Of a stretch of DNA of 39,536 bases, positions 8,387-15,874 are shown in pieces. The stretch's first letter is position 1. Each line of letters begins with the position of its first letter. The notes beneath the pieces are model-generated. The model was not told the DNA's origin. It did no database searches and saw only the letters and a program-made list of their open reading frames with translations. Both the position numbers and the translations under genes were made by a program. Source of the DNA: Neptuniibacter sp. 1_MG-2023 (lineage in GTDB: Bacteria > Pseudomonadota > Gammaproteobacteria > Pseudomonadales > Balneatricaceae); NCBI RefSeq assembly GCF_030547185.1, contig NZ_JAUOQR010000017.1, positions 1 through 39,536 on the forward strand. The letters run 5' to 3'.

Positions 8387-9295
8387 CTATTGTAAATCAG
8401 AAAAAATATAGTTTTTTAATACCTCCAGCGATTGATTGTTGCGTTGTTTCAATGAAATGCAGCTATATTTCACCATTAGCTCTGCTTTGGGTAATGGTCT
8501 AAACACCGTCCCTGTGACACATGTATGCTTTAGTGGAGCGGCTAACGTTGCTATACCTTGACCTGCCGCGACCATAGCAATGGCCACTGAACGAGGAGTG
8601 GCTTCAATAATTTTCTTAGGGCTAAACCCTGCTTTGTGACATTGACCAATGATTTCATCGTACAGGGTGGGGTTGGTATCTCGTGGAAATAAAATTAAAG
8701 TCTCTTCTATTAGGTCGCTAAATGTTACTTCACTTTTCTGTGTAAGAGGGTGAAAATCGGGCAAAACTACCCCAGTCTCATCGGCTTTGATAGGAATTGT
8801 ATCAAGTAATTCATTGTCAGGACGGTACAAAATGAACGCTGCATCTAGGCTTTCATCAATGACGCTCCGAATTAACTTATCTGATGTTGTTTCTACAAAT
8901 TCATACTCGCAATTAGTTAATTCAGTATTCAATTTTTGTATGATACTGGGTAGAAAGCCGGACATGACTGCACTGGAATAACCAAGCTTTAGTTTATTTA
9001 TTTTGCCATGACCAATAGAGTTAGTTCGCATTGTAATGGTGTTAATGTGATCAAATATACTTGGCAAGGATTCATATAAATACTGACCGGCATTGGTGAG
9101 TTTTATTTGTCTTCTTTGTCTATCAAACAATTGGCAGTTTAGGCTTTCTTCTAGTTGTGCTATTTGACGAGATAGCGCTGGTTGGGCCACGTGAAGCTCT
9201 TCGGCTGCTTTACGAAAGCTCAAGCAATTGGCAATTACCCAGAAATAACGGAGTTGGCGTAAATCGAAGTTGAATTGATATAATTTAGGTATCAA
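8387..9295 (-). CDS. LysR-family transcriptional regulator
   Basis: This 302-residue protein has an N-terminal winged helix-turn-helix (about 11-70; LRQLRYFWVIANCLSFRKAA, then AQPALSRQIAQLEESL) and a periplasmic-binding-protein-like effector domain (about 95-295). Both are of standard LysR size. It is divergent from a secreted SnoaL-like gene, with an 88-bp intergenic region containing a T-N11-A dyad. That is the usual layout for autoregulation plus control of the neighbour. The effector cannot be inferred. Since the probable target gene is frameshifted, the regulator may have lost its original job or control distant genes. Confidence 0.92.
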   Translation of the reverse strand: MIPKLYQFNFDLRQLRYFWVIANCLSFRKAAEELHVAQPALSRQIAQLEESLNCQLFDRQRRQIKLTNAGQYLYESLPSIFDHINTITMRTNSIGHGKINKLKLGYSSAVMSGFLPSIIQKLNTELTNCEYEFVETTSDKLIRSVIDESLDAAFILYRPDNELLDTIPIKADETGVVLPDFHPLTQKSEVTFSDLIEETLILFPRDTNPTLYDEIIGQCHKAGFSPKKIIEATPRSVAIAMVAAGQGIATLAAPLKHTCVTGTVFRPLPKAELMVKYSCISLKQRNNQSLEVLKNYIFSDLQ

Positions 9296-9307
9296 ATGAT
9301 TACATTT

Positions 9308-9326
9308 CCATATTGGACTGATATGG
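9308..9326. promoter_or_regulatory. LysR-type operator candidate (T-N11-A dyad)
   Basis: CCATAT-N7-ATATGG is a perfect 6-bp inverted repeat that contains T-N11-A, the LysR-box signature. It lies between the divergent LysR gene (start 9295) and the SnoaL-like gene (start 9384). Confidence 0.5.
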
Positions 9327-9383
9327 GTTTGCTGAAGATAATAATATCTACTTAGTTTTTTTAATCAACTTATGTGGATAATT

Positions 9384-9825
9384 ATGAATATACAAGTTTT
9401 AGTTAAAAGCTGTATTGCTGCAGTGATCTTATCTGTTTCTGGTTTAACTTTTGCCGAATCTAACCTTGATAATCGACAGTTAGCAGAGCAACTTATTCAA
9501 TAAAGGCGACCTTTCTGCACTTACGCAACTTTATAATGAGCAAGCAGTGATCTCACCAGGTAATGGTCAAGTTTTAAAAGGGCAGCAAGCGATTGCTGAA
9601 CTATTTAAAGGATTTATTGATGGTGGCGTTCATAGCCATAAAATCTCAATAATTGAGATTGAACGCGAAGGTAATGTTTTGTATCAAGTTTCGAATTGGC
9701 AAGCATCTGGGCAAGCACAAGATGGTGTAATTCCAACTTTTGGTGGTGTAGTGACTTTGGTTTCAAAGCTCAATGAAGCGGGTGAGTGGAAGTTACAAGT
9801 ACATAGTTGGAACATGGGTAAGTAA
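9384..9825 (+). pseudogene. Frameshifted secreted SnoaL/DUF4440-like protein
   Basis: Two overlapping reading frames together make one protein of about 146 residues. The first part starts at ATG 9384 with a clear signal peptide (cleavage near FA-ES, residue 25) and ends at TAA 9501-9503 after 39 codons. The second part continues in the next frame from about 9484 to 9825 (KGDLSALTQLYNEQAV onward). It shows the cone-shaped SnoaL/NTF2-like pattern, with gain of about five residues per strand and the end LQVHSWNMGK. Removing one base within 9484-9503 restores a single frame. Relatives are small periplasmic or detoxifying proteins, often controlled by adjacent LysR genes. Sequencing error is an alternative to true decay. 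A GTG at 9547 could only give a truncated protein without a signal peptide. Confidence 0.72.
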
Positions 9826-10300
9826 TTATTTGATTGTCTAATCGATATGTCAGAAGGGTGAAAAGTAATCTATAAAGATTTTACTGCATGTAGCGAATTG
9901 GTAGTGTTGTATTAAATAGTAGATTTCACCCTGTTCATGCCAAGGTTCAAGGACGAACGATGTTGGTTTTCCTCGATAATCTTATGAAATTTATAGTCCT
10001 ATGCCTAAATTAATTTAGATCATCATTCCTACACAGGAAGTGTCTGAGTTTTAAGGTTTTAATCACGCTCTAATTAGTCAAAATATACGGTTTTATTGCA
10101 TCGGAGAATATTCTGAAGTGTGGTAGTACTGAATATGTTTTGACGGCTTTGAGGTTGATTCAGATGTGTGGTGTTAAAGCATTATGCTGTCTTATGTGGC
10201 GTATGCGACCGTATAGGTCAGCTTGTTTGTATTGGTAAATAAGCTGACATTTAAAAGTTAATTTTATTTAACTTATTGTTTTTAAGATATTTTAAAGGAA
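9826..10300. other. 475-bp intergenic stretch without a gene
   Basis: No supported reading frame is present. It contains an inverted repeat GTCAGCTT (10217-10224) / AAGCTGAC (10241-10248). Nearer the tRNA there is an AT-rich dyad AAGTTAA...TTAACTT (about 10256-10275) that could act as a weak processing or termination site for the minus-strand tRNA. No transposase, direct repeat of the tRNA end, or integrase was seen. Confidence 0.5.
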
Positions 10301-10377
10301 TGGTGTCCCAGAGAGGATTCGAACCCCTGGCCTGTCCCTTAGGAGGGGACCGCTCTATCCTACTGAGCTACTGGGAC
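10301..10377 (-). tRNA. tRNA-Arg (anticodon CCT)
   Basis: A 77-nt cloverleaf is present on the minus strand: acceptor GTCCCAG / CTGGGAC, anticodon stem GTCCC / GGGAC, loop CTCCTAA with anticodon CCT, T loop GTTCGAATC and encoded CCA. It reads the rare codon AGG. This tRNA is a frequent integration site in gammaproteobacteria. Here its 3' side faces the gene-poor spacer and the LysR/pseudogene pair. Confidence 0.95.
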
Positions 10378-10456
10378 TGAAGTAGGTGTGAAATTCTGCG
10401 AGATTCTAGCGCTAATTCTATGAAGAGTCACTAGCTAGGCGTGGTATTAGGATGGT

Positions 10457-10945
10457 TTAGGCTTTGCCTATCCTGTTTTGGGCTTTATAAAGTCCAGAGC
10501 TGCCTGCTTTAGTGTAGAGCTGATCCTGTTTTTTCTGTCCGCGCACAATGGCTAGTAACTGGGTTACATTTTGTTGACTGCGGTGAATCGCTTGCTCGTT
10601 ACGCTTATTTTTATGTTGTAACTCTTTCAAATACTGCTTGATAAGCACGTAGTGTTCAGCTGCTTGCGATAAAAGTGGGCTGTCTTCTTCCGTGTCTCCG
10701 GGGAGTCCATAATCACCCGCTTCGATGTTATAACCGAAAGATTTCAGTAATTCTACGCGTTCGAGGGTGAAATTATGGAAGCTATTGAGCAGCGCCATTT
10801 TTTCCTGAGTGGTATCACTCAAGCGATCGATGTCTTTGCTGCTCAGAGCTTCAAGCTCTTTGTCGTAAATAGAGCTGAGTGATTCTAAAAGCAAAATACC
10901 CTGCTCTAGCAGGGTATTAAGTTCTGTTATTTGTTGCTCAGTCAT
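10457..10945 (-). CDS. flgN: Flagellar export chaperone FlgN
   Basis: FlgN binds and escorts the hook-filament junction proteins FlgK and FlgL to the flagellar export gate. The 162-residue protein is almost all amphipathic helix. It has the family pattern of an N-terminal heptad region (LNTLLEQGILLLESLSSIYDKE) and a basic C-terminal part with QQNVTQLLAIVRGQKKQDQLYTKAG-type character. The identification rests on this and on position. It lies 9 bp downstream of flgM, as in most gammaproteobacteria, and is expected to share flgM's sigma-28 promoter. Its clients flgK and flgL are encoded about 12 kb away on the other strand. Confidence 0.88.
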   Translation of the reverse strand: MTEQQITELNTLLEQGILLLESLSSIYDKELEALSSKDIDRLSDTTQEKMALLNSFHNFTLERVELLKSFGYNIEAGDYGLPGDTEEDSPLLSQAAEHYVLIKQYLKELQHKNKRNEQAIHRSQQNVTQLLAIVRGQKKQDQLYTKAGSSGLYKAQNRIGKA

Positions 10946-10954
10946 GTCATTGCT

Positions 10955-11266
10955 TTAAAGTAGGTTATCAAAGTTAAGCATCTTTTCAGCTACGCGTTCA
11001 GCGTTAATCTGATAGCTACCACTTTCTATTTCCTGTTTGATTCGCTCGACACGTTCATTGTCCACATCAGGTGTGTCAGACAGTTGCTTGTCAACATTCT
11101 GCAGTAACTGTGCTGCATTGCTGAGATTGACTGTATCACCTTTATTGGACGGGGGCTGCTGGGCAACTGCACCGTTGCCATTTTTGGCAGCGTTACCTTG
11201 CTCATTAGTCCGTGCACGAGTGCTTGCCGTCTGTGATGATGACAGGCTCGTGAGATCATTAATCAT
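10955..11266 (-). CDS. flgM: Anti-sigma-28 factor FlgM
   Basis: FlgM holds FliA (sigma-28) inactive until the hook is finished, and is then secreted through the flagellum. The 103-residue protein has a disordered, Asn/Gln-rich N-terminal half and the conserved sigma-binding C-terminal half: DTVNLSNAAQLL, then VERIKQEIESGSYQINAERVAEKML. That is the standard FlgM signature. A near-perfect FliA promoter lies 33 bp upstream, giving the classic negative feedback loop. It is followed immediately by flgN. Confidence 0.95.
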   Translation of the reverse strand: MINDLTSLSSSQTASTRARTNEQGNAAKNGNGAVAQQPPSNKGDTVNLSNAAQLLQNVDKQLSDTPDVDNERVERIKQEIESGSYQINAERVAEKMLNFDNLL

Positions 11267-11298
11267 TTATCCGTCCTCTGTACTGTATCTGAACAAGC

Positions 11299-11325
11299 TT
11301 ATCGGCGGCTCTTAATAGAACTTTA
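11299..11325 (-). promoter_or_regulatory. Sigma-28 (FliA) promoter of flgMN
   Basis: Read on the minus strand, TAAAGTTC is followed by an 11-bp spacer and GCCGATAA. This matches the FliA consensus (TAAAGTTT-N11-GCCGATAA) at all but one position. It lies between flgA and flgM, so flgMN has a late promoter independent of flgA. Confidence 0.93.
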
Positions 11326-11406
11326 AGAAAAAATTAAATTATTTTCTTGTGGTGTTATAGATGCAGTATAGCAGTTGAATTATGGCCAATCTACTTGGGA
11401 GTGAGG

Positions 11407-12102
11407 CTAAGGGACTTGTACTAAACCCGCTTGGATTATTTTAGCTTTAACCATCACACCTGAACGGTCATTTCTGACTTTGATCTGTTCTCCTAGTGTT
11501 CCGCTTTCGAGGGCAGTGCCTGATGTTCGGATACTTACGCCATTAAGCTTGGCTTCGATAATAAGCGCGTCACCTTTAGATACAGCTAAAGGTGCTTTGA
11601 GCATTGATGTGGTTATTACTGTATCGGCGGCGATGCTTCTTTTACTTGTCCAGCCTATAATATCTTGGAGTTTGGTAAAATATACCGATCTTAAGGAGGT
11701 TATCTCAACCTCTTTAAGTTTTATATCTTGCATGCTGATATAGGTTCCGCGGGCTAAACTAGATTGTGCGACTACAGCTATATCAAATTCTTTTACTTCT
11801 GCTGTTATGAATAGCTGCCAAAGAGGTGATGGGCAGCGTGCTTTTAGGGTGATGCGACTGCCGCTGCCTTTTGGTGTTTGAAATTCATAAGGGGCTAAGC
11901 AGGTTTTTAGTTTGATTTTTCTGCTAATCGGGTTAAGTTTGATCTCTACACGTGTGCCAGTCCCTATGTTGCTGTAGTGTTCATAGAGGTAATGTTCAGC
12001 CGACTGCTCAAGTTTTTCTGCTTCACCAGCAGCAAAAAGCTGTAAGGGTGACAAAAGAAAAGTGGTTAGTAGGAAAAGTCGTGTTAAATTATAAGTATTC
12101 AC
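11407..12102 (-). CDS. flgA: Flagellar P-ring assembly chaperone FlgA
   Basis: FlgA is a periplasmic chaperone needed for FlgI to polymerise into the P ring. The 231-residue protein begins with a Sec signal peptide (about 1-24, ending in LFAAG). It has the SAF/ChapFlgA domain in its second half, with LARGTYISMQDIKLKEVE, the VITTSMLKAPLAVSKGD region and the closing GVMVKAKIIQAGLVQVP. Length is normal. It is transcribed divergently from cheV across 83 bp, with flgM and flgN downstream on the same strand. No convincing sigma-54 or sigma-28 site was found in the short divergent region. Confidence 0.93.
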   Translation of the reverse strand: MNTYNLTRLFLLTTFLLSPLQLFAAGEAEKLEQSAEHYLYEHYSNIGTGTRVEIKLNPISRKIKLKTCLAPYEFQTPKGSGSRITLKARCPSPLWQLFITAEVKEFDIAVVAQSSLARGTYISMQDIKLKEVEITSLRSVYFTKLQDIIGWTSKRSIAADTVITTSMLKAPLAVSKGDALIIEAKLNGVSIRTSGTALESGTLGEQIKVRNDRSGVMVKAKIIQAGLVQVP

Positions 12103-12185
12103 GTTGTGTCATCAATATTCAGGGTGGCGTATTTGTGTGTAATATAAAAATAGAATTGATTTAATCTCTACGGGATTGTTAGATC

Positions 12186-13124
12186 ATGTCAGGTATCCTA
12201 GATAGTGTAAACCTACGTACTCAGATGGTGGGCCAGAATAGGCTCGAACTATTATTGTTCGCTTTGGAAAGCGATCAGCAGTACGGCATTAATGTGTTTA
12301 AAGTACGAGAAGTTTTACAGTGCCCAAAACTTACAGAGGTCCCTAGACAGACTTCTGCGATTAAAGGGATGGCACATATTCGTGGTGAGACAATTCCTGT
12401 ATTGGATCTGTCAGAAGCGATTGGGCGTGAGTCTGTACCTAAAGATCAACGTCGCGACTGTTTTTTGATTGTCGCTGAGTACAATCGTCGTACATTGGCA
12501 TTTTTAGTGCGCCAAGTAGATCGTATTCTGAATACGCAGTGGGATCAGATTATGGCTCCACCAACAGAAATAGGTGTAGAAAACTATCTGACAGCTATTT
12601 TTGAGCACGAAGATCGACTGATAGAGATCTTAGATGTTGAGCAGATTCTTGCTGATCTTTACCCTATGCCTACAGAGGTAAGTAAAGAGGTAGCTGATGA
12701 TCAGCTTCGTGAAAAGGCCAAAGAGTACCAGATACTTATAACTGATGACTCTTCGGTTGCGCGTAACCAAATGAAGCGTAGTTTGGAAGGTCTAGGGATT
12801 AAAGTTACAGCTTGTAATAATGGTCGCCAGGCATGGGATTTCTTATGTGATTTGGCCGATCGTGGGATTGATGTTACGACTCATTTTTTGATGGTTATTT
12901 CAGATATAGAAATGCCTGAAATGGACGGTTATACCTTAACTTCTATGATCCGTGATGATGAGCGTATGAAAACTATGCATGTTGTTTTACATACATCCCT
13001 ATCCGGTGGTTTTAACGTATCAATGGTTAAAAAAGTTGGGGCTGATGGCTTTCTTGCCAAATTTAACCCTGATGATTTGGCGACAGCGGTTGTGCAACGT
13101 ATTCATCAAGTTGAAACAAAGTAG
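12186..13124 (+). CDS. cheV: Chemotaxis coupling protein CheV (CheW-receiver fusion)
   Basis: CheV couples chemoreceptors to CheA and is tuned by phosphorylation. The 312-residue protein has a CheW-like domain (about 18-160; INVFKVREVLQ, then GMAHIRGETIPVLDL) and a C-terminal receiver (about 181-305). The receiver is intact: acidic pair Asp187-Asp188, phosphoacceptor Asp240 in VISDIEMPEMDG, and Lys292. This contrasts with the degenerate receiver at 6609-8213. It is divergent from flgA and 32 bp ahead of cheR, the usual cheV-cheR pair placed before the flgB operon in pseudomonads and vibrios. Confidence 0.95.
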   Translation: MSGILDSVNLRTQMVGQNRLELLLFALESDQQYGINVFKVREVLQCPKLTEVPRQTSAIKGMAHIRGETIPVLDLSEAIGRESVPKDQRRDCFLIVAEYNRRTLAFLVRQVDRILNTQWDQIMAPPTEIGVENYLTAIFEHEDRLIEILDVEQILADLYPMPTEVSKEVADDQLREKAKEYQILITDDSSVARNQMKRSLEGLGIKVTACNNGRQAWDFLCDLADRGIDVTTHFLMVISDIEMPEMDGYTLTSMIRDDERMKTMHVVLHTSLSGGFNVSMVKKVGADGFLAKFNPDDLATAVVQRIHQVETK

Positions 13125-13156
13125 CAGCGCATGTTGAATAGGAGTGCCTACTCTTC

Positions 13157-14005
13157 ATGAGTATTACGCCTCGGGCTGGTTTTGCTATTACGGATTCTGA
13201 TTTCGAACTATTTAGTCGCTTTCTTGAAGAGACGAGCGGTATATTGCTGGCTAAACATAAGCAATACCTAGTTCAAAGCCGGTTGGGCAAAATCGTTCAA
13301 GAGCAAAACTGTCTTAGTTTAAAAGACCTGATTACTAAACTTCAGAGCCCCGCTTCAATGAAATTGCGTGAGCAAGTTATTGATGCGATGACGACGAATG
13401 AAACGTTATGGTTTAGAGATGTACATCCGTTTGATATTCTTAGAGATCGTATTTTACCTGAGCTATTAAGTCGTGGATCAGGTTCAAAAATACGTATCTG
13501 GTCGGCTGCATGTTCTACCGGACAAGAACCATATTCCATCAGCATGACGTTTGATGAGTTTAAAAAGAAAACTCCGGGTAAGTTGTTATCAGAAGAGATT
13601 GTTGCCACCGATATATCTACGCAGGTATTAGCCCAAGCTCGACGTGGTGAGTATGAGATGTTAGCGATTGGTAGAGGGCTTTCTCAGGATCGCTTAGTTC
13701 AGCATTTTAGTGAGACTGCCGGTGGTAGCTGGGTTGTTAAGCCTGATATTAAAGCGCGTGTGCGTTTTCAAAGCATTAATCTGTTAGGCCAGTATTCTGC
13801 GCTGGGTCAGTTCGATGTTATCTTTTGTCGTAATGTGTTGATTTACTTCTCCAGTGAGAAAAAAACTGAAATTCTAACTAAGATGCATTCGGTGTTAAAA
13901 CCTGGAGGTTATCTGATTTTGGGAGCATCAGAGTTTTTGTCAGGTTTATCTGATAAATATCAGATGATTCATTGTCAGCCCGGGATAATTTATCAAGCAA
14001 TCTGA
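13157..14005 (+). CDS. cheR: Chemoreceptor glutamate methyltransferase CheR
   Basis: CheR methylates specific glutamates of chemoreceptors using S-adenosylmethionine, providing adaptation. The 282-residue protein has the all-helical N-terminal domain (about 10-80) and a Rossmann-type methyltransferase domain. The SAM-binding motif is WSAACSTGQEPYS near 115-127, and FDVIFCRNVLIYF near 225 is the characteristic acidic-loop block. Length equals that of E. coli CheR. It is probably co-transcribed with cheV. The 302-bp gap behind it contains a heptanucleotide repeat tract and the flgB promoter. Confidence 0.95.
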   Translation: MSITPRAGFAITDSDFELFSRFLEETSGILLAKHKQYLVQSRLGKIVQEQNCLSLKDLITKLQSPASMKLREQVIDAMTTNETLWFRDVHPFDILRDRILPELLSRGSGSKIRIWSAACSTGQEPYSISMTFDEFKKKTPGKLLSEEIVATDISTQVLAQARRGEYEMLAIGRGLSQDRLVQHFSETAGGSWVVKPDIKARVRFQSINLLGQYSALGQFDVIFCRNVLIYFSSEKKTEILTKMHSVLKPGGYLILGASEFLSGLSDKYQMIHCQPGIIYQAI

Positions 14006-14059
14006 TAGATATCCGATCTATATTAAGCCGTAGATCGCTTTCTGCGGTTTAGTTATCTT

Positions 14060-14136
14060 CCGCTTTCCGCTTTCCGCTTTCCGCTTTCCGCTTTCCGCTT
14101 TCCGCTTTCCGCTTTCCGCTTTCCGCTTTCCGCTTT
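14060..14136. repeat. Tandem repeat: 11 perfect copies of the 7-bp unit CCGCTTT
   Basis: Eleven uninterrupted copies (77 bp) of a 7-bp unit lie 54 bp after the cheR stop and 122 bp before the sigma-54 promoter of flgB. A perfect tract of this length is prone to slipped-strand change in copy number. It is outside any reading frame, so a change would alter spacing or RNA structure rather than frame. The tract lies at about -225 to -149 relative to the predicted flgB start, the region where sigma-54 enhancer sites can occur. Confidence 0.97.
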
Positions 14137-14258
14137 TATCTCTATTTGTTTGCCGGGCGGCAAAGAAGAGGTTTTATATTGCCGTTTCTCGCCGGTAAAT
14201 TTAGCGGATATCAGTCTGTGTTTTTATATCTATTTGTTAAATAAAGGTTTTTTTGTTT

Positions 14259-14274
14259 TGGTATGTGTATTGCT
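14259..14274 (+). promoter_or_regulatory. Sigma-54 (RpoN) promoter of the flgB operon
   Basis: TGGTATG-TGTA-TTGCT matches the -24/-12 consensus TGGCACG-N4-TTGCW, with both key dinucleotides GG and GC at the right spacing. Transcription should start near 14285, 23 bp before the flgB ATG. By analogy with Pseudomonas and Vibrio, activation by a FleQ/FlrC-type enhancer protein is expected; its sites were not identified. Confidence 0.88.
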
Positions 14275-14307
14275 TAATAGAACGTGTTCAATAAAGGAGA
14301 TCGTTTG

Positions 14308-14703
14308 ATGGCAATTAGCTTTGATGCAGCGCTGGGGATACATGATGATGCACTATTATATCGTGCACGTCGCGCAGAAGTGCTGGCTAATAATATTGCT
14401 AATGCCGATACGCCTAATTTTAAAGCAAAAGATTTAGAGTTTTCTCAGATCTTAAATCAGGCATCTGAGATGACAATTAAACAGGCGGCAACATCTCCTA
14501 AGCATCAAACAACCTTATTAAGTCCTGATCTTGCCGCTGACATGATGTTTCGTATTCCTTCTCAGGCATCTGTTGACGGTAATACGGTTGAAGTTCAGCA
14601 AGAGATGGCTCGTTACACTGAGAATGCACTGGATTATCAGACATCTTTCCAGTTGTTGAATAAAAAAATAACAGGGCTGAAATCAGCGATTAAAGGTGAA
14701 TAG
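14308..14703 (+). CDS. flgB: Flagellar proximal rod protein FlgB
   Basis: FlgB forms the membrane-proximal part of the flagellar rod. The 131-residue protein has the rod/hook N-terminal motif ANNIANADTPNFKAKD and a C-terminal helix for coiled-coil packing (YQTSFQLLNKKITGLKSAIKG). The frame is open from a GTG at 14284, but AAAGGAGA at 14292-14299 is ideally placed for the ATG at 14308. The sigma-54 start near 14285 would also exclude the GTG. It is the first gene of flgBCDE, 2 bp before flgC. Confidence 0.95.
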   Translation: MAISFDAALGIHDDALLYRARRAEVLANNIANADTPNFKAKDLEFSQILNQASEMTIKQAATSPKHQTTLLSPDLAADMMFRIPSQASVDGNTVEVQQEMARYTENALDYQTSFQLLNKKITGLKSAIKGE

Positions 14704-14705
14704 TC

Positions 14706-15134
14706 ATGTCTTTGAGTAATGTTTTTGGTATTGCAGGGTCAGCGATGAATGCGCAAACGATCCGCTTAAATACTACAGCAAGTAACATGGCAAATGCTGA
14801 AAGTATCAGTTCTAGTATTGATGAAACCTACCGCGCACGTAAGCCTGTTTTTTCGGTACAGCAAACAGATCCACTTGCTGATAATAAGTTTGGGGTTGCA
14901 GCAGGTCAGGGCGTACAAGTATTAGGTATTGTTGAAAGCCAAGCAGAGCTGCGCAAAGAGTATAACCCTGAGCATCCAATGGCGGATGAACAAGGTTTTA
15001 TCTATTACCCAAATGTTAATGTGGTAGAGGAAATGGCAGATATGATATCGGCTTCTCGTTCCTTCCAAATTAACACTGAAATTCTAAATACGGCCAAGCA
15101 GATGTTGCAACAAACCATCAGCCTTGGACAGTAA
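14706..15134 (+). CDS. flgC: Flagellar proximal rod protein FlgC
   Basis: FlgC is a proximal rod subunit assembled after FlgB. The 142 residues show the paired terminal helices of axial proteins: an N-terminal ANTQ-like block (MNAQTIRLNTTASNMANAES) and a C-terminal block (MADMISASRSFQINTEILNT, then AKQMLQQTISLGQ). The motif YPNVNVVEEMADM is typical of FlgC. The length matches the family. It lies between flgB and flgD with tight spacing. Confidence 0.95.
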   Translation: MSLSNVFGIAGSAMNAQTIRLNTTASNMANAESISSSIDETYRARKPVFSVQQTDPLADNKFGVAAGQGVQVLGIVESQAELRKEYNPEHPMADEQGFIYYPNVNVVEEMADMISASRSFQINTEILNTAKQMLQQTISLGQ

Positions 15135-15165
15135 TAAACAAATTAAGACGCGAGGCTAAATAGCC

Positions 15166-15864
15166 ATGAGTACTGTAAGTGGCGTAAATCAAAACGTCTT
15201 TGAACAAATCAATCAGACCAATCAGACGTCGAGTACTGCAACGAGTCAGACGGATGAAGATAGTGATATGTTCATGCGGTTAATGATTGCTCAGTTGCAA
15301 AACCAGGACCCTTCAAGCCCTGCTGATACGACTGACTTCATGCAACAGATTGCTACCATGTCACAGGTAGAAAGTATTAATCAGCTAAATACATCGATCA
15401 ATGCGATGTCGCAGTCGATGTTATCAAGCCAAGCGGCTTTGCAGGCTTCAGCGATGGTTGGTCAATCTGTTTATATTCCGGGCGATACCTCTGAAGTGGG
15501 TACGCAGGCAAATCCCTATGCTCATGGTTCTTTTAATCTAGATACAAGTGCATCGGACGTGCGTATTAAGGTTTATAACTCAAGCGGTTCCCTTGTGGAC
15601 ACTATGCAGCTCGGAGCAGTTGAGCAAGGTGAGCATGAGTTTGCTTGGCAGATGGCGTTTGATGAGGATGGTAATCCTGAGCTACCAGCAGGGGATTACA
15701 CATTTACTGTTGAGCGTTTAGATGATGGCGAATACAGCGCAATAGACACTAATCTGGCTTATCAGGTTAATAGTGTGACGTTGGGCGAGAATGGTATTGG
15801 AATGAAAGTTAATACGAACGCAGGCTCTTTTGATGTCAGCGACGTGAAACAGATCGGCGTGTGA
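15166..15864 (+). CDS. flgD: Flagellar hook cap / hook assembly protein FlgD
   Basis: FlgD caps the growing hook, lets FlgE subunits polymerise, and is later replaced by FlgK. The 232-residue protein has the conserved N-terminal export and capping segment (DSDMFMRLMIAQLQNQDPSS, about 27-46), followed by ATMSQVESINQLN. A C-terminal Ig-like/FnIII domain follows (about 100-225; EQGEHEFAWQMAFDEDGNPE), as in the FLgD_Ig family. It is the third gene of the sigma-54-driven flgBCDE unit and ends 10 bp before flgE. Confidence 0.94.
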   Translation: MSTVSGVNQNVFEQINQTNQTSSTATSQTDEDSDMFMRLMIAQLQNQDPSSPADTTDFMQQIATMSQVESINQLNTSINAMSQSMLSSQAALQASAMVGQSVYIPGDTSEVGTQANPYAHGSFNLDTSASDVRIKVYNSSGSLVDTMQLGAVEQGEHEFAWQMAFDEDGNPELPAGDYTFTVERLDDGEYSAIDTNLAYQVNSVTLGENGIGMKVNTNAGSFDVSDVKQIGV

Positions 15865-15874
15865 GGACAGGATA

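Noticed and set aside
12103-12185. Sigma-54 site between flgA and cheV (TGGCGTA...TGTGT)
   Set aside because: The GC of the -12 element is absent and the rest is a poor match, so it is not called.
14060-14136. Heptanucleotide tract as a CRISPR array or as an antisense RNA with repeated GGA sites for CsrA/RsmA
   Set aside because: There are no spacers, so it is not CRISPR. The minus strand would carry GGA every 7 bases, but no promoter for such an RNA was seen.
14284-14307. GTG start for flgB at 14284
   Set aside because: The sigma-54 start is predicted at about 14285 and the ribosome binding site AAAGGAGA lies downstream of this codon, so ATG 14308 is used.
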